In this document: positions 23,183 to 31,649 of the stretch, piece after piece
Layout: the number at the start of each line of letters is the position of its first letter
Position numbering within the stretch: the first letter of the stretch is position 1
Source of the DNA: Veronia pacifica
Lineage (GTDB): Bacteria; Pseudomonadota; Gammaproteobacteria; Enterobacterales; Vibrionaceae
DNA: 43,783 nt
Reading direction: 5' to 3'
NCBI RefSeq assembly: GCF_001707825.1
Contig: NZ_LYBM01000042.1
Span: forward strand, 1-43,783
Notes under the pieces: model-generated
Database searches by the model: none
The model's input: only the letters and a program-made list of their open reading frames with translations
What the model was told of the DNA's origin: nothing
Program-made: the position numbers and the translations under genes

Positions 23183-24892
23183 CTGCTCGACCACGGGTCC
23201 ACGACCGTATGCTCTCGCAAATGCCATCGCATTGGCAAGCTCACGGATATTTCCGGGCCAGTGATAGCTGGTGAGATGACGGACAACACTATCATTAAGA
23301 TGAAGATCGGCTTCATCGTTACTGTTATTGGCGTTGAGCAGTTTTTCAGCTAACCAAATAACATCGTTGCGCTGACGAAGTGGCGGTACATTGAGTATGC
23401 CCCCACCAATACGGTAGTAGAGGTCTTGACGAAACTTACCGACTGAGACGCGCTCAGATAAATCCTGATGTGTTGCCGCCACAATCCGCAACGAGACCGA
23501 CACTGGCTGGGTTCCACCCACGGGTATTACTTCATTCTCCGCCAGAACCCGGAGTAGCCGGGCCTGAAGGGCAAGTGGCATGTCGCCTATCTCATCGAGG
23601 AACAAGGTACCGCCATCAGACTGTTCGATTAATCCTTTTTTCCCTTTGCTCCTGGCACCGGTAAATGCGCCGTCGACATAGCCAAACAACTCACTCTCAA
23701 TCAAGGTTTCCGGAATGGCTGCGCAGTTGATTGCAACGAAGTGGCCTCGCCGCTGGCTAGTGAGATGAACCGCCTTTGCCAGATATTCTTTACCGGAACC
23801 CGTTTCCCCTGTGATCAACAGAGGGAGGTCTGATGTCGCCAGACGACTGGCTTTGGTTGCCATGGCTTCCATCACAGGATCTCTGTCGTAAAGTGCAGCG
23901 AGTGCGGCAGAAATAGCCGGGACACGTCTTCGGATCGTCACTTTCTGTGGTGCAACAGCATGTGCAAACCAAAGATCGCCGTTGATCGCACTGATCAACC
24001 TTTCTTCTGTCGGTAGCGCACGACTAAAAGTAGGCAAATCATTGATATCAATCTCAAAGAATTTGCTAAACAGTGCCCCGAGAATTCCCGTCCCCTGCTG
24101 CCACTTGATGCCTGCAATTGCTGCAAGCACCTGTTGCGCACTGTGTGTCATTCCCAGAATTTGGCCACTGTGATTCAGGGCAAGAGCACACTCGGGATCG
24201 ACATCGACAAAAGCAGGTGAACGACTGAGACGGACAATCCACTGATGACGGAATGAATTCATCAGATTCGCCATTTCGACCCGTCGCGTGCAGTGCTGTA
24301 ATAACTGTAGAGTCATTGCCTGACTGGCCTTAGGCTCGGGGCTATGAAGCGCGGAAATATCCAGAACGGCTGCCAGCGAACCATCGACATCAAAGATAGG
24401 TGCTGCCGTGCAGGTAAGCGGCGTATGTGTCGCATCAAAATGATCGCTCTGATGGACAGTCAGCGCCTCCCCAGTGTAGATACAAGACCCGACACCACAG
24501 GTACCTGCGCGAGCCTCTGACCATTCAGACCCAAGATATAATCCTGATTTCCTCAGCTCGTGATCAACAGCCGGGTCACCGAGAAAGTCGACGGTCACAC
24601 CGTCGCTATCAGTCAACAACACCACATAATGATGACTGGCTACCTGACGATAAAGCTCTTCCAGCCCAAATCGGGCGGTACGGATCAGCTTGTCCAGTCG
24701 CTCCTGATGCTGCCGCAATTCCCCATGAGGCAGAATATAGGCTTGTTTCTGCTCAACCGGATCAAGGTGATATTCATCAATACATCGTCGCCAGGAATCA
24801 GTGATCACAGACTCTCTTTCATTCTTCTCTGCACCATCAACAACCTGCTGTACTTCCCTGATGTGGTTGGCAATCTCAACACTCGCAGACAT
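23057..24892 (-). CDS. acoR: AcoR-like sigma-54-dependent activator, HTH lost to the -1 frame
   Basis: The 611-residue zero-frame product has an N-terminal GAF-type sensor region (about 75-185, including GTCGVGSC and HTPLTCTAAPIFDVDG), then an AAA+ sigma-54 interaction domain: Walker A GETGSGKE (~360), the GAFTGA loop (DGAFTGARSKG, ~407), Walker B GGTLFLDEIGDMPL and the WPGNIREL motif. AcoR activates acetoin catabolism genes in several bacteria. After about residue 568 (VVEQ) the sequence turns into unrelated basic residues and ends at TAG 23057. The normal linker and Fis-type HTH are intact in the -1 frame down to TGA 22971. A one-base deletion near 23183-23186 explains this. It is divergent from acoX-acoA-acoB-acoC. 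Confidence 0.85.
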   Translation of the reverse strand: MSASVEIANHIREVQQVVDGAEKNERESVITDSWRRCIDEYHLDPVEQKQAYILPHGELRQHQERLDKLIRTARFGLEELYRQVASHHYVVLLTDSDGVTVDFLGDPAVDHELRKSGLYLGSEWSEARAGTCGVGSCIYTGEALTVHQSDHFDATHTPLTCTAAPIFDVDGSLAAVLDISALHSPEPKASQAMTLQLLQHCTRRVEMANLMNSFRHQWIVRLSRSPAFVDVDPECALALNHSGQILGMTHSAQQVLAAIAGIKWQQGTGILGALFSKFFEIDINDLPTFSRALPTEERLISAINGDLWFAHAVAPQKVTIRRRVPAISAALAALYDRDPVMEAMATKASRLATSDLPLLITGETGSGKEYLAKAVHLTSQRRGHFVAINCAAIPETLIESELFGYVDGAFTGARSKGKKGLIEQSDGGTLFLDEIGDMPLALQARLLRVLAENEVIPVGGTQPVSVSLRIVAATHQDLSERVSVGKFRQDLYYRIGGGILNVPPLRQRNDVIWLAEKLLNANNSNDEADLHLNDSVVRHLTSYHWPGNIRELANAMAFARAYGRGPVVEQNTYPNNFTKRKTVIPCRKKKHQILLRRWKRANGIFLRQLAI

Positions 24893-25292
24893 CCTTCATT
24901 ACTCCATTGTGAACTGATGACCACTCCGCGCTTGTTCAATGACGTTTTCCACCGACATGCTTCGCAGCGAGAAACGGTTAACACTTTGCATGACTCAACC
25001 TTTTAGACAGTTATCTAAAAGCGTGGTCAAGAGTTGGCCTACTGCCAACCTATAGCCGTCTCAAATTCTCACCAGTCTTATTAACAAGACGCCATGGTGA
25101 GATAAAAGACTTGGTAAAAGAAAAAACGCCACACCTGTTGCATTGCCACAGCCACACTGCCACACCCTACTCATTTTATTTCTTTTAAATCATTGAAAAA
25201 TAAAGATTAAAAATCTTATGAAGGCTGGCATAAATATTGACTTATATATCGCGATAAACGTTCAAGGATGCATGCCAATACGAGGAGGTAAT
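24893..25292 (+). promoter_or_regulatory. acoR-acoX control region
   Basis: The 400-base divergent region holds an inverted repeat TTGGC-CTACT-GCCAA (25034-25048), four GCCACA direct repeats (25128, 25145, 25151, 25159), and a sigma-54-like -24/-12 pair, CGG-N10-TTTGCA pattern at 24975-24990 (GG and GC ten bases apart). The -24 part is poor. A minus-strand TGGC-N8-ATGCA (25139-25154) is an alternative. AcoR-type activators use upstream palindromes and sigma-54 promoters, so this layout is expected, but I cannot say which element is used. Confidence 0.4.
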
Positions 25293-26351
25293 GTGGCTAC
25301 ACCACTTGTGGGAATTATTGCAAACCCAGTTTCTGCCCGCGATATTCGGCGGGTCATTGCCCGTGCAACAAATCTGCAAATTACTGACCGTGCCAATATT
25401 GTGCTGCGAATTCTGGCAGGCCTCGCAGAGGGTGGCGTTCCTCGCGTTGTGATGATGCCCGAGAGAGCGGGGATCGAGGTTTATATTCAGCGAGGTCTGG
25501 AGCAGGCCGCCCGATATCAGTCCACCCGGTTTCCTGCTGTGTCTTGGCTGAACATGCAGGTGACAGGAGAAGCTCAGGATACCTTTAACGCAATGAAACA
25601 GATGGCAGAAATGAATGTGGATCTGGTCGTTGTGCTCGGCGGTGACGGCACGCACAGGTTGGTCGTCAAAGCGTCCAGGGATATTCCAATTGTTGGCGTA
25701 TCCACAGGTACCAACAATGCGTTTCCTCCCCGTCATGAAGCCACCATTACCGGACTGGCAGCAGGTCTTGCAGCCAGCAACCAGATTCCCGCCTCTTGTG
25801 CGCTTTCCGCCAATAAATTGCTGGAGGTCGCGATCAATGATCACAAAGACATTGCATTGGTCGACGCAGCTGTCGTGAAAGAGCAATACACAGGCGCTAA
25901 GGCAGTATGGCGCACTGAAAGTCTGCGGGAGTTATTTGTTACCTTCGGCCAGCCCGACAGTATCGGCATTTCTGCGATCGCTGGGTTGCTTAATCCCGTC
26001 AGCAGGGAAGAACCGGAAGGTAGACACATTATTTTGCACCAAGATCTGCACAGCAAAGACAAAGACGACAGCTTTATTACCGCACCGATCGCACCCGGGC
26101 TTTTTTCAACGCTCCCGGTGCAGCGCCACCAGCCATTACAGCCGTTCATCGTTACGCCAGTAACCTCCAGCCAGGGCTCACTGGCACTGGACGGCGAACG
26201 GGAGTGGCAATTTGGTCGCAACGACAAGGTGAATGTCACGCTGATCACCAATGCCTTTCACACAGTGAATGTGTCGGCCTGTATGCAGTTCGCGGTATCC
26301 AACGGCCTTTTTACAGCAAGACGTCATAGAGATAACGCCCCTACCCAGTAA
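25293..26351 (+). CDS. acoX: AcoX, NAD-kinase-like protein of the acetoin catabolism cluster
   Basis: The product (352 residues from GTG 25293) starts VATPLVGIIANPVSARDIRR and contains the ATP/NAD-kinase-type motif VVVLGGDGTHRLV (about residues 110-122) and VGVSTGTNNAFPP. AcoX is conserved at the head of acetoin dehydrogenase operons; its exact role is not established. I prefer GTG 25293 because GAGGAGG lies just upstream; in-frame ATGs at 25218 and 25272 would add residues not typical of the family. It is followed by acoA after 17 bases, so it is the first gene of the operon. Confidence 0.85.
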   Translation: MATPLVGIIANPVSARDIRRVIARATNLQITDRANIVLRILAGLAEGGVPRVVMMPERAGIEVYIQRGLEQAARYQSTRFPAVSWLNMQVTGEAQDTFNAMKQMAEMNVDLVVVLGGDGTHRLVVKASRDIPIVGVSTGTNNAFPPRHEATITGLAAGLAASNQIPASCALSANKLLEVAINDHKDIALVDAAVVKEQYTGAKAVWRTESLRELFVTFGQPDSIGISAIAGLLNPVSREEPEGRHIILHQDLHSKDKDDSFITAPIAPGLFSTLPVQRHQPLQPFIVTPVTSSQGSLALDGEREWQFGRNDKVNVTLITNAFHTVNVSACMQFAVSNGLFTARRHRDNAPTQ

Positions 26352-26368
26352 CACATAAGGAGATAACC

Positions 26369-27352
26369 ATGAGTGATAATCCGTTTCCACTCTCCAGAGA
26401 AAAGCTGCTGGATGCTTACCGGACAATGAAAACCATCCGCGAGTTTGAAGAGCGGCTTCATGTCGATTTTTCCCGCGGCGACATACCGGGGTTTGTCCAC
26501 CTTTACGCGGGTGAGGAAGCCACCGCCGTTGGCATCATGATGCATTTAAATGATACCGACCGCATCGCCTCAACCCACAGAGGGCACGGTCACTGCATTG
26601 CCAAAGGCGTTGATGTTCACGGCATGATGGCTGAGATATACGGCAAGTCCACAGGCTCATGCCACGGCAAAGGCGGCTCGATGCACATCGCTGACCTATC
26701 AAAAGGCATGATGGGCGCCAACGGTATTCTCGGCGCGGGTTCTCCGCTGATTTGCGGCGCGGCACTGGCAGCCAAGCAACTTAAAAATGGCGGCGTTGGC
26801 ATCAGTTTTACCGGTGACGGTGCCTCTAATCAGGGTACCTTTCTGGAGAGCCTCAACTTAGCTGCAGTATGGGGATTACCTGCCATCTTTGTGGTTGAAA
26901 ACAATGGGTATGCCGAATCCACAGCCGTCGAATGGGCCGTGGCCTGCGATTCCTATGTCGATCGCGCCACAGGCTTTGGCCTACCGGGTATCACTATCGA
27001 CGGCACGGATTTCTTTGCGGTGTATGAAGCGGCCGGAGAGGTGATCAAACGAGCCCGTGATGGCGGCGGTCCGTCGTTGCTTGAGTGCAAAATGGTACGT
27101 TTCTTCGGTCACTTCGAAGGGGATGCGCAAACTTATCGTGCAGACGGTGAGGTGGAAAATATCCGCGAAAACCGCTGCTGTCTTAAATTGTTCCGCCATC
27201 AGGTTGAAAGTGCTGGCGTTATCAGTACCAACGAGTTTGATGTCATAGATACTGAGGTCGCTGCATTGATTGAAGATGCCGTGCAGTGTGCGATTGCTGC
27301 ATCAGAGCCCGACCATGCAGATCTGCTTACCGATGTCTACGTCCGTTATTAA
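26369..27352 (+). CDS. acoA: Acetoin dehydrogenase E1 alpha subunit (TPP-dependent)
   Basis: The 327-residue protein is a TPP-dependent E1 alpha chain: YRTMKTIREFEERLHVDFSR, HRGHGHCIAKGVDVHGMMAE, CHGKGGSMHIADLSKGMMGA, and the TPP motif GDGASNQGTFLESLN with VENN further on. With AcoB it cleaves acetoin, passing the acetaldehyde-level unit to E2. The length and the absence of a mitochondrial-type phosphorylation insert fit AcoA rather than pyruvate dehydrogenase; the acoX/acoC context settles it. AAGGAG precedes ATG 26369. Confidence 0.92.
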   Translation: MSDNPFPLSREKLLDAYRTMKTIREFEERLHVDFSRGDIPGFVHLYAGEEATAVGIMMHLNDTDRIASTHRGHGHCIAKGVDVHGMMAEIYGKSTGSCHGKGGSMHIADLSKGMMGANGILGAGSPLICGAALAAKQLKNGGVGISFTGDGASNQGTFLESLNLAAVWGLPAIFVVENNGYAESTAVEWAVACDSYVDRATGFGLPGITIDGTDFFAVYEAAGEVIKRARDGGGPSLLECKMVRFFGHFEGDAQTYRADGEVENIRENRCCLKLFRHQVESAGVISTNEFDVIDTEVAALIEDAVQCAIAASEPDHADLLTDVYVRY

Positions 27353-27377
27353 CAGCTGCAGGGAGAGGAGAAATATC

Positions 27378-28391
27378 ATGGCCAGAAAATTATCCGTGAA
27401 AGATGCAATTAACGAAGCAATCGATCAGGAAATGAGTCGCGATCCTACAGTATTTATGATGGGTGAGGACATTGTCGGCGGCACGGGCGCTCCCGGTGAG
27501 GACGATGCGTGGGGAGGTGTATTAGGTGTCACAAAGGGTTTATATGCTAAACACCCGAATCAGTTGATTGATACACCACTTTCAGAAAGTGCATATGTTG
27601 GCGCAGCGATCGGCGCTGCCACCTGTGGACTGCGGCCAATCGCTGAACTGATGTTCATTGACTTTATGGGGGTCTGTTTTGATCAAATATACAATCAGGC
27701 AGCCAAATTCCGTTATATGTTCGGCGGCAAGGCAGAAACACCGGTTGTTATCCGAACCATGTGCGGCGCTGGGTTCAGGGCTGCTGCACAACACAGCCAA
27801 ATGCTGACGCCCCTGTTTACCCATATCCCCGGTCTCAAGGTTGTCTGCCCCTCAAATGCTTACGACACTAAAGGCTTATTGATCCAAGCGATCCGAGACA
27901 ACGATCCGGTGATCTTCATGGAACATAAAAACCTCTACGGCAACGAGGCCGATGTGCCTGAAGAGTCCTATACCGTCCCGTTCGGGGAGGCCAGCATAGT
28001 CAGAGAAGGCGGTGATATCTCCATTGTTGGCTACGGTCAGATGATCCCGCGTGCGCTGGAGGCGGCAGAAAAACTAGCGAAAAACGGGATCCATTGCGAC
28101 GTCATCGACCTCAGAACGCTGTCGCCCATTGATATGGATACTGTCATTGAGAGCGTCGAGAATACGGGTAGGCTATTGTGTGTCGATGAGGCCAATCCCC
28201 GTTGCTCCATTGCTGCGGACATTGCTGCACAGGTTGCCGAACAGGCATTTTCATTCCTGAAAGCACCAATAAAAATGGTCACCGCACCACATACACCTGT
28301 GCCTTTTTCTCCCAAACTTGAGGATGCCTACATTCCCTCAGTTGACTCTATCGTAACTGCTGCCGCTGAGCTGGCCAAGGAGCGTGCATGA
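27378..28391 (+). CDS. acoB: Acetoin dehydrogenase E1 beta subunit
   Basis: The 337-residue product (MARKLSVKDAINEAIDQEMS) shows the transketolase-type beta chain: FMMGEDIVGGTGAPGEDDAW, DTPLSESAYVGAAIGAA, ELMFIDFMGVCFDQIYNQAA, HSQMLTPLFTHIPGLKVVCP and DVIDLRTLSPID. It forms the heterotetramer with AcoA. ATG 27378 has GGAGAGGAG upstream; longer in-frame starts overlap acoA and are not credible. The stop overlaps the acoC start as ATGA. Confidence 0.92.
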   Translation: MARKLSVKDAINEAIDQEMSRDPTVFMMGEDIVGGTGAPGEDDAWGGVLGVTKGLYAKHPNQLIDTPLSESAYVGAAIGAATCGLRPIAELMFIDFMGVCFDQIYNQAAKFRYMFGGKAETPVVIRTMCGAGFRAAAQHSQMLTPLFTHIPGLKVVCPSNAYDTKGLLIQAIRDNDPVIFMEHKNLYGNEADVPEESYTVPFGEASIVREGGDISIVGYGQMIPRALEAAEKLAKNGIHCDVIDLRTLSPIDMDTVIESVENTGRLLCVDEANPRCSIAADIAAQVAEQAFSFLKAPIKMVTAPHTPVPFSPKLEDAYIPSVDSIVTAAAELAKERA

Positions 28392-29500
28392 GCAAAGATA
28401 TTATTGCCGTTGTCATGCCTAAATGGGGACTGTCAATGCAAGAGGGAACATTGACAGAATGGCATGTCAGTGAGGGCGACGTGATAGACGTCGGACAGTC
28501 GATCATGGATGTTGAGACCGACAAAATTGCCAGTGAGGTAGAAGCGCCTGATGCCGGACTTATCCGCCGTATTATTGGTGAGGAGGGCGAGGTTTATCCG
28601 ATACAGGCTCTGCTGGCGGTTCTGGCACCAGAAGAGGTCAGTGATAAGGATATCGATACCTTCATCGCCAACTATGAAACTCCAGCAATTGATAATGACG
28701 ACGAGGAGACACAGGCGGCCACTTATCAGTTTGCAGAGACCTCTCAGGGGAAAATCCGATACAGCTATCGCCCGGCGGAGGGAGTGCCCATTGTTTTGGT
28801 ACATGGTTTTGGTGGAGATATCGATAACTGGCTGTTCAATATCGATTCACTCAACGAGCTGGGTCCGGTACTGGCAATCGACTTACCCGGCCATGGTCAA
28901 TCAGACAAACCCGGCAATGTGCTCACTTACCGAAGTCTGACTAACGCATTATCTGAACTGATGGATACGCTCAGTATTGATGCGGCCCATATGGTTGGTC
29001 ACTCTATGGGCGGACTGGTGATCAGTCAGCTGGCATTGGATGTACCAAGTAAAGTGTTGTCGCTTAGCGTGATTGCGGGTGCTGGTCTGGGGCCTGAAAT
29101 TAATACTGATTATATCGATGGTTTCATTCATGCAGAGAGCAGAAGAGATCTTAAGCCCGTATTACAGCAACTGTTCGCCGATTCAGTACTGGTCACACGA
29201 ACGCTGGTTGATGATGTCCTGAAATATAAACGACTCGACAAAGTGGGTGAGGGCCTCAGCACACTGAGAGACCAACTGTTTGTCGACGGCAAACAGAAGC
29301 AACAACTGGCTGCGGCTATTTCGGAAAAAGGAATCAGAACACTGGTGATCTGGGGGGAGAAGGATGAAGTCATTCCAGCATCACATGCAACCATCCTCTC
29401 TCATGCGGAACACCACGTTCTAACAAATGTTGGTCATATGGTACAGATGGAAGCTGCGGCAGAGGTCAACACACTGCTGCAGGATTTTATAAGGGGATGA
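28388..29500 (+). CDS. acoC: Acetoin dehydrogenase E2, dihydrolipoamide acetyltransferase AcoC
   Basis: The 370-residue protein has an N-terminal lipoyl domain (about 5-80) with the modified lysine in MDVETDKIASEVEAP (~K46). A short acidic linker follows, then an alpha/beta-hydrolase-fold C-terminal domain (VLVHGFGGDIDNW, DLPGHGQSDKPG, nucleophile motif VGHSMGG, final NVGHMVQMEAA). Lipoyl plus alpha/beta hydrolase is the hallmark of AcoC and distinguishes it from ordinary E2 chains with a catalytic CAT domain. It transfers the acetyl group to CoA. No E3 (acoL/lpd) gene follows; a shared dihydrolipoamide dehydrogenase probably serves. ATGA overlap with acoB gives coupling. Confidence 0.93.
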   Translation: MSKDIIAVVMPKWGLSMQEGTLTEWHVSEGDVIDVGQSIMDVETDKIASEVEAPDAGLIRRIIGEEGEVYPIQALLAVLAPEEVSDKDIDTFIANYETPAIDNDDEETQAATYQFAETSQGKIRYSYRPAEGVPIVLVHGFGGDIDNWLFNIDSLNELGPVLAIDLPGHGQSDKPGNVLTYRSLTNALSELMDTLSIDAAHMVGHSMGGLVISQLALDVPSKVLSLSVIAGAGLGPEINTDYIDGFIHAESRRDLKPVLQQLFADSVLVTRTLVDDVLKYKRLDKVGEGLSTLRDQLFVDGKQKQQLAAAISEKGIRTLVIWGEKDEVIPASHATILSHAEHHVLTNVGHMVQMEAAAEVNTLLQDFIRG

Positions 29501-29610
29501 AAAGCGGTCTTCTCGTTGAGGTCGTTATCCAGTGGTGATGACGCTTCAACGAGAAACACAGATACACGTCACGCTATTCAGAAGTGCCAGACACTGTACA
29601 TCGGCAGATA

Positions 29611-29646
29611 AAAAATGGCTGGGAGCGCGCGTCTCTCAGCTATTTT
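29611..29646. terminator. Probable terminator of the aco operon
   Basis: GCTGGGAG pairs with CTCTCAGC (one G-T pair), extended by A/T pairs on both sides, with short T-runs on either side. A second hairpin without T-tract (CTCGTTGA facing TCAACGAG, about 29513-29554) lies nearer the acoC stop. Confidence 0.6.
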
Positions 29647-30139
29647 AATACAACTAAATGTATATCAAGCGCTATCGTGACTCATAGTTAAATCAGATGT
29701 GTATAATTTAAAATTATCTTGCTACTCAGCATCTTATCCACCAGCGTAAATTCCTATTATGACATCCTCAGGAATAGCGTATTCATCCTCTCAAGATTTC
29801 GAATTATTGCGCTATTGCTAACATAATCTGCTGATAGCTGGGCATTAAACTGGTCAATTTCAATTACTTCTGACCATAATAAACAAATAAAAGACAAGGA
29901 GAGCTGAAGGTCTTAGTCTTTGTATTTTGGCCGTGACCTTATTTTATGCAAAGGATGAACCTGATCAGCTGAAATTGAACATCAATTTCCTTACCTTGAT
30001 AAACAGGTAGTTTACTGGCAATCTACTTTCCGGTAACAACGCCGATGAATTTGCAAACCTGAATACTACAATGTGTCTACTTTGCATCAACCCGTGCATG
30101 AAGTACTCGGGTTAGCCAATTCAATCATGGGGACGTGTC
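29647..30139. other. Gene-free stretch before rsd
   Basis: About 490 bases with no reading frame or strong hairpin that I can support. It presumably contains the rsd promoter. In related genomes nudC often lies next to rsd; no remnant of it is seen here. Confidence 0.4.
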
Positions 30140-30631
30140 ATGCTAAATAAGTTCGAACAATTACAGCAGCAGTGGGGAGGCTACAGCGATATCATCGACT
30201 ATTGGCTGACGCTGCGACAAGAATTACTGGTTGAGTACTGTAAACTAGCAGGGTTGTCAGCGAAGAACAACACGGCTTTGCCTACTCAGGATGAACTCAA
30301 TCGATTTTGTGAAAATCTGGTGGACTACATCTCAGCAGGACATTTCAAGATTTACGACATGGTGATGGAACGCTGGAAAGAAAATAGCTTCTCAAGCAAC
30401 GAAGAGATTAACCAACTCTATCAGCACATTGTGGATACCACTGAACCCCTCCTCGACTTCAACGACAAGTACAGCAAGGTCAATATGGAAGAAGTTGAGG
30501 ACGACATCGCTAAGTTCGATAGTCACATATCCAAAGTGGGCGAGCTGATGGAACTGAGATTTGAGGTTGAAGACGCTCTTATCGCTATCATTGCAGAGAG
30601 CTTGGCCGCTTCCCCAAAAACAAAAGCATGA
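30140..30631 (+). CDS. rsd: Regulator of sigma D (Rsd/AlgQ family anti-sigma factor)
   Basis: The 163-residue protein matches Rsd: MLNKFEQLQQQWGGYSDIID, WLTLRQELLVEYCKLAGL, FCENLVDYISAGHFKIYDMV and the ELRFEVEDALIAI-type C-terminal helix. Rsd binds the housekeeping sigma-70, favouring stress sigma factors in stationary phase. GGGGACG precedes the start. It lies between the aco cluster and rpoC, with rpoC convergent. In enterobacteria rsd is divergent from nudC-hemE; here the aco genes occupy that gap. Confidence 0.93.
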   Translation: MLNKFEQLQQQWGGYSDIIDYWLTLRQELLVEYCKLAGLSAKNNTALPTQDELNRFCENLVDYISAGHFKIYDMVMERWKENSFSSNEEINQLYQHIVDTTEPLLDFNDKYSKVNMEEVEDDIAKFDSHISKVGELMELRFEVEDALIAIIAESLAASPKTKA

Positions 30632-30644
30632 CCCCTATCCAGTG

Positions 30645-30680
30645 AACGCGTGCAGATGAAGATACCATCTTGCGCGCGTT
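30645..30680 (+). terminator. Terminator-like hairpin after rsd
   Basis: AACGCGTGCAGATG pairs with CATCTTGCGCGCGTT (one mismatch/bulge), beginning 13 bases after the rsd stop. Only a modest T-rich tract follows (ACGTTTCTC). Confidence 0.55.
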
Positions 30681-31600
30681 ACGTTTCTCATAGCGTGTAG
30701 CCGTTAACGCTACCTTCCAGCCCTTTAACTTTCTCAATTATTTGTTTTTACAACTTAAAGTATAAAGTCCGTAATAATGACTGTGTTCTGACGGATCTAA
30801 CTCGCCTACTGTTTCTGAATTCACTTTCTTTATTGCTACAAACCACATTTCTCTGTTGATGTCTGTGGGGACTGCCGAGGAGCACTTATACCTGATGTTC
30901 ATTTTGTGATGACATCATAGCCAAATGTCCGCCGCAACTAACCCTCTTTCCGGGCAATTTTCATATCAGAATATTAATTTTCCTGATACAACACCGACAT
31001 CACTGCGCTCTCAAAATAGGCTTCACCAGCAGTAGCTCAATGCACAAGTAGCCAGGAAAGCAAAAAACGAGCCACCTTAACTATTTTTGGCACTTGGAAT
31101 TAAATTATCTAATACCCGCTCTCTTTTATCTCAATGTATCTCCATAGTATCGATGTCATTGAGTCTAATGTTGGAGTAACAACAAACGAAGCGACGTTTT
31201 TGATAACTCGCTCTGGGCAATATCCTCACTGTCGTTCAATCAGCGAGATTTAAAGAAATGGTCAACATTGATGTCTGGGGAAGATTTAGGCTTATAACCC
31301 CACCAGCAGCGTCACAAGACGGCACAGTGAATGAATTTCAATGAAGGCTACAAAGCGGAAGAAGCCTGTTCTTTTGCAACTCATTGGGTATACCAAGTGT
31401 GCAGAGCAGTAAGGAGTATTTGGAGGTCATTGCAATCAGCTAACAGCTCTCATCGTTCACTAGCTCTCAATTTGTCAAAGTCAAAAGATGCATGAGCTTT
31501 GCAGACGAGGCTGATATTTAATCTCCCATTACCCCAGAAAAAATCATGTTCATATTGATTAAAAAGGTATTCAACCGGAAGTAAACCGAATTTCAGCCAA
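30681..31600. other. About 900-bp gene-free region between rsd and rpoC
   Basis: I see no credible coding frame on either strand, no clear repeats and no promoter-terminator pair. Scattered short frames are not supported by ribosome sites. Either a degraded gene or untranslated DNA between convergent units. Confidence 0.5.
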
Positions 31601-31601
31601 T

Positions 31602-31627
31602 AAAAAAGGCACCCGGAGGTGCCTTTT
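31602..31627 (-). terminator. Rho-independent terminator of the rpoBC operon
   Basis: On the minus strand AGGCACC-TCCG-GGTGCCT is followed by TTTTTATT, 22 bases after the rpoC stop. The plus-strand T-tract is shorter. Confidence 0.9.
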
Positions 31628-31649
31628 CATTGCAATCTGATAAGACAAA

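Noticed and set aside
25018-25038. Sigma-54 promoter at TGG-N10-TGGC
   Set aside because: GG and GC are ten bases apart, but the rest of the element does not match and such pairs are common by chance.
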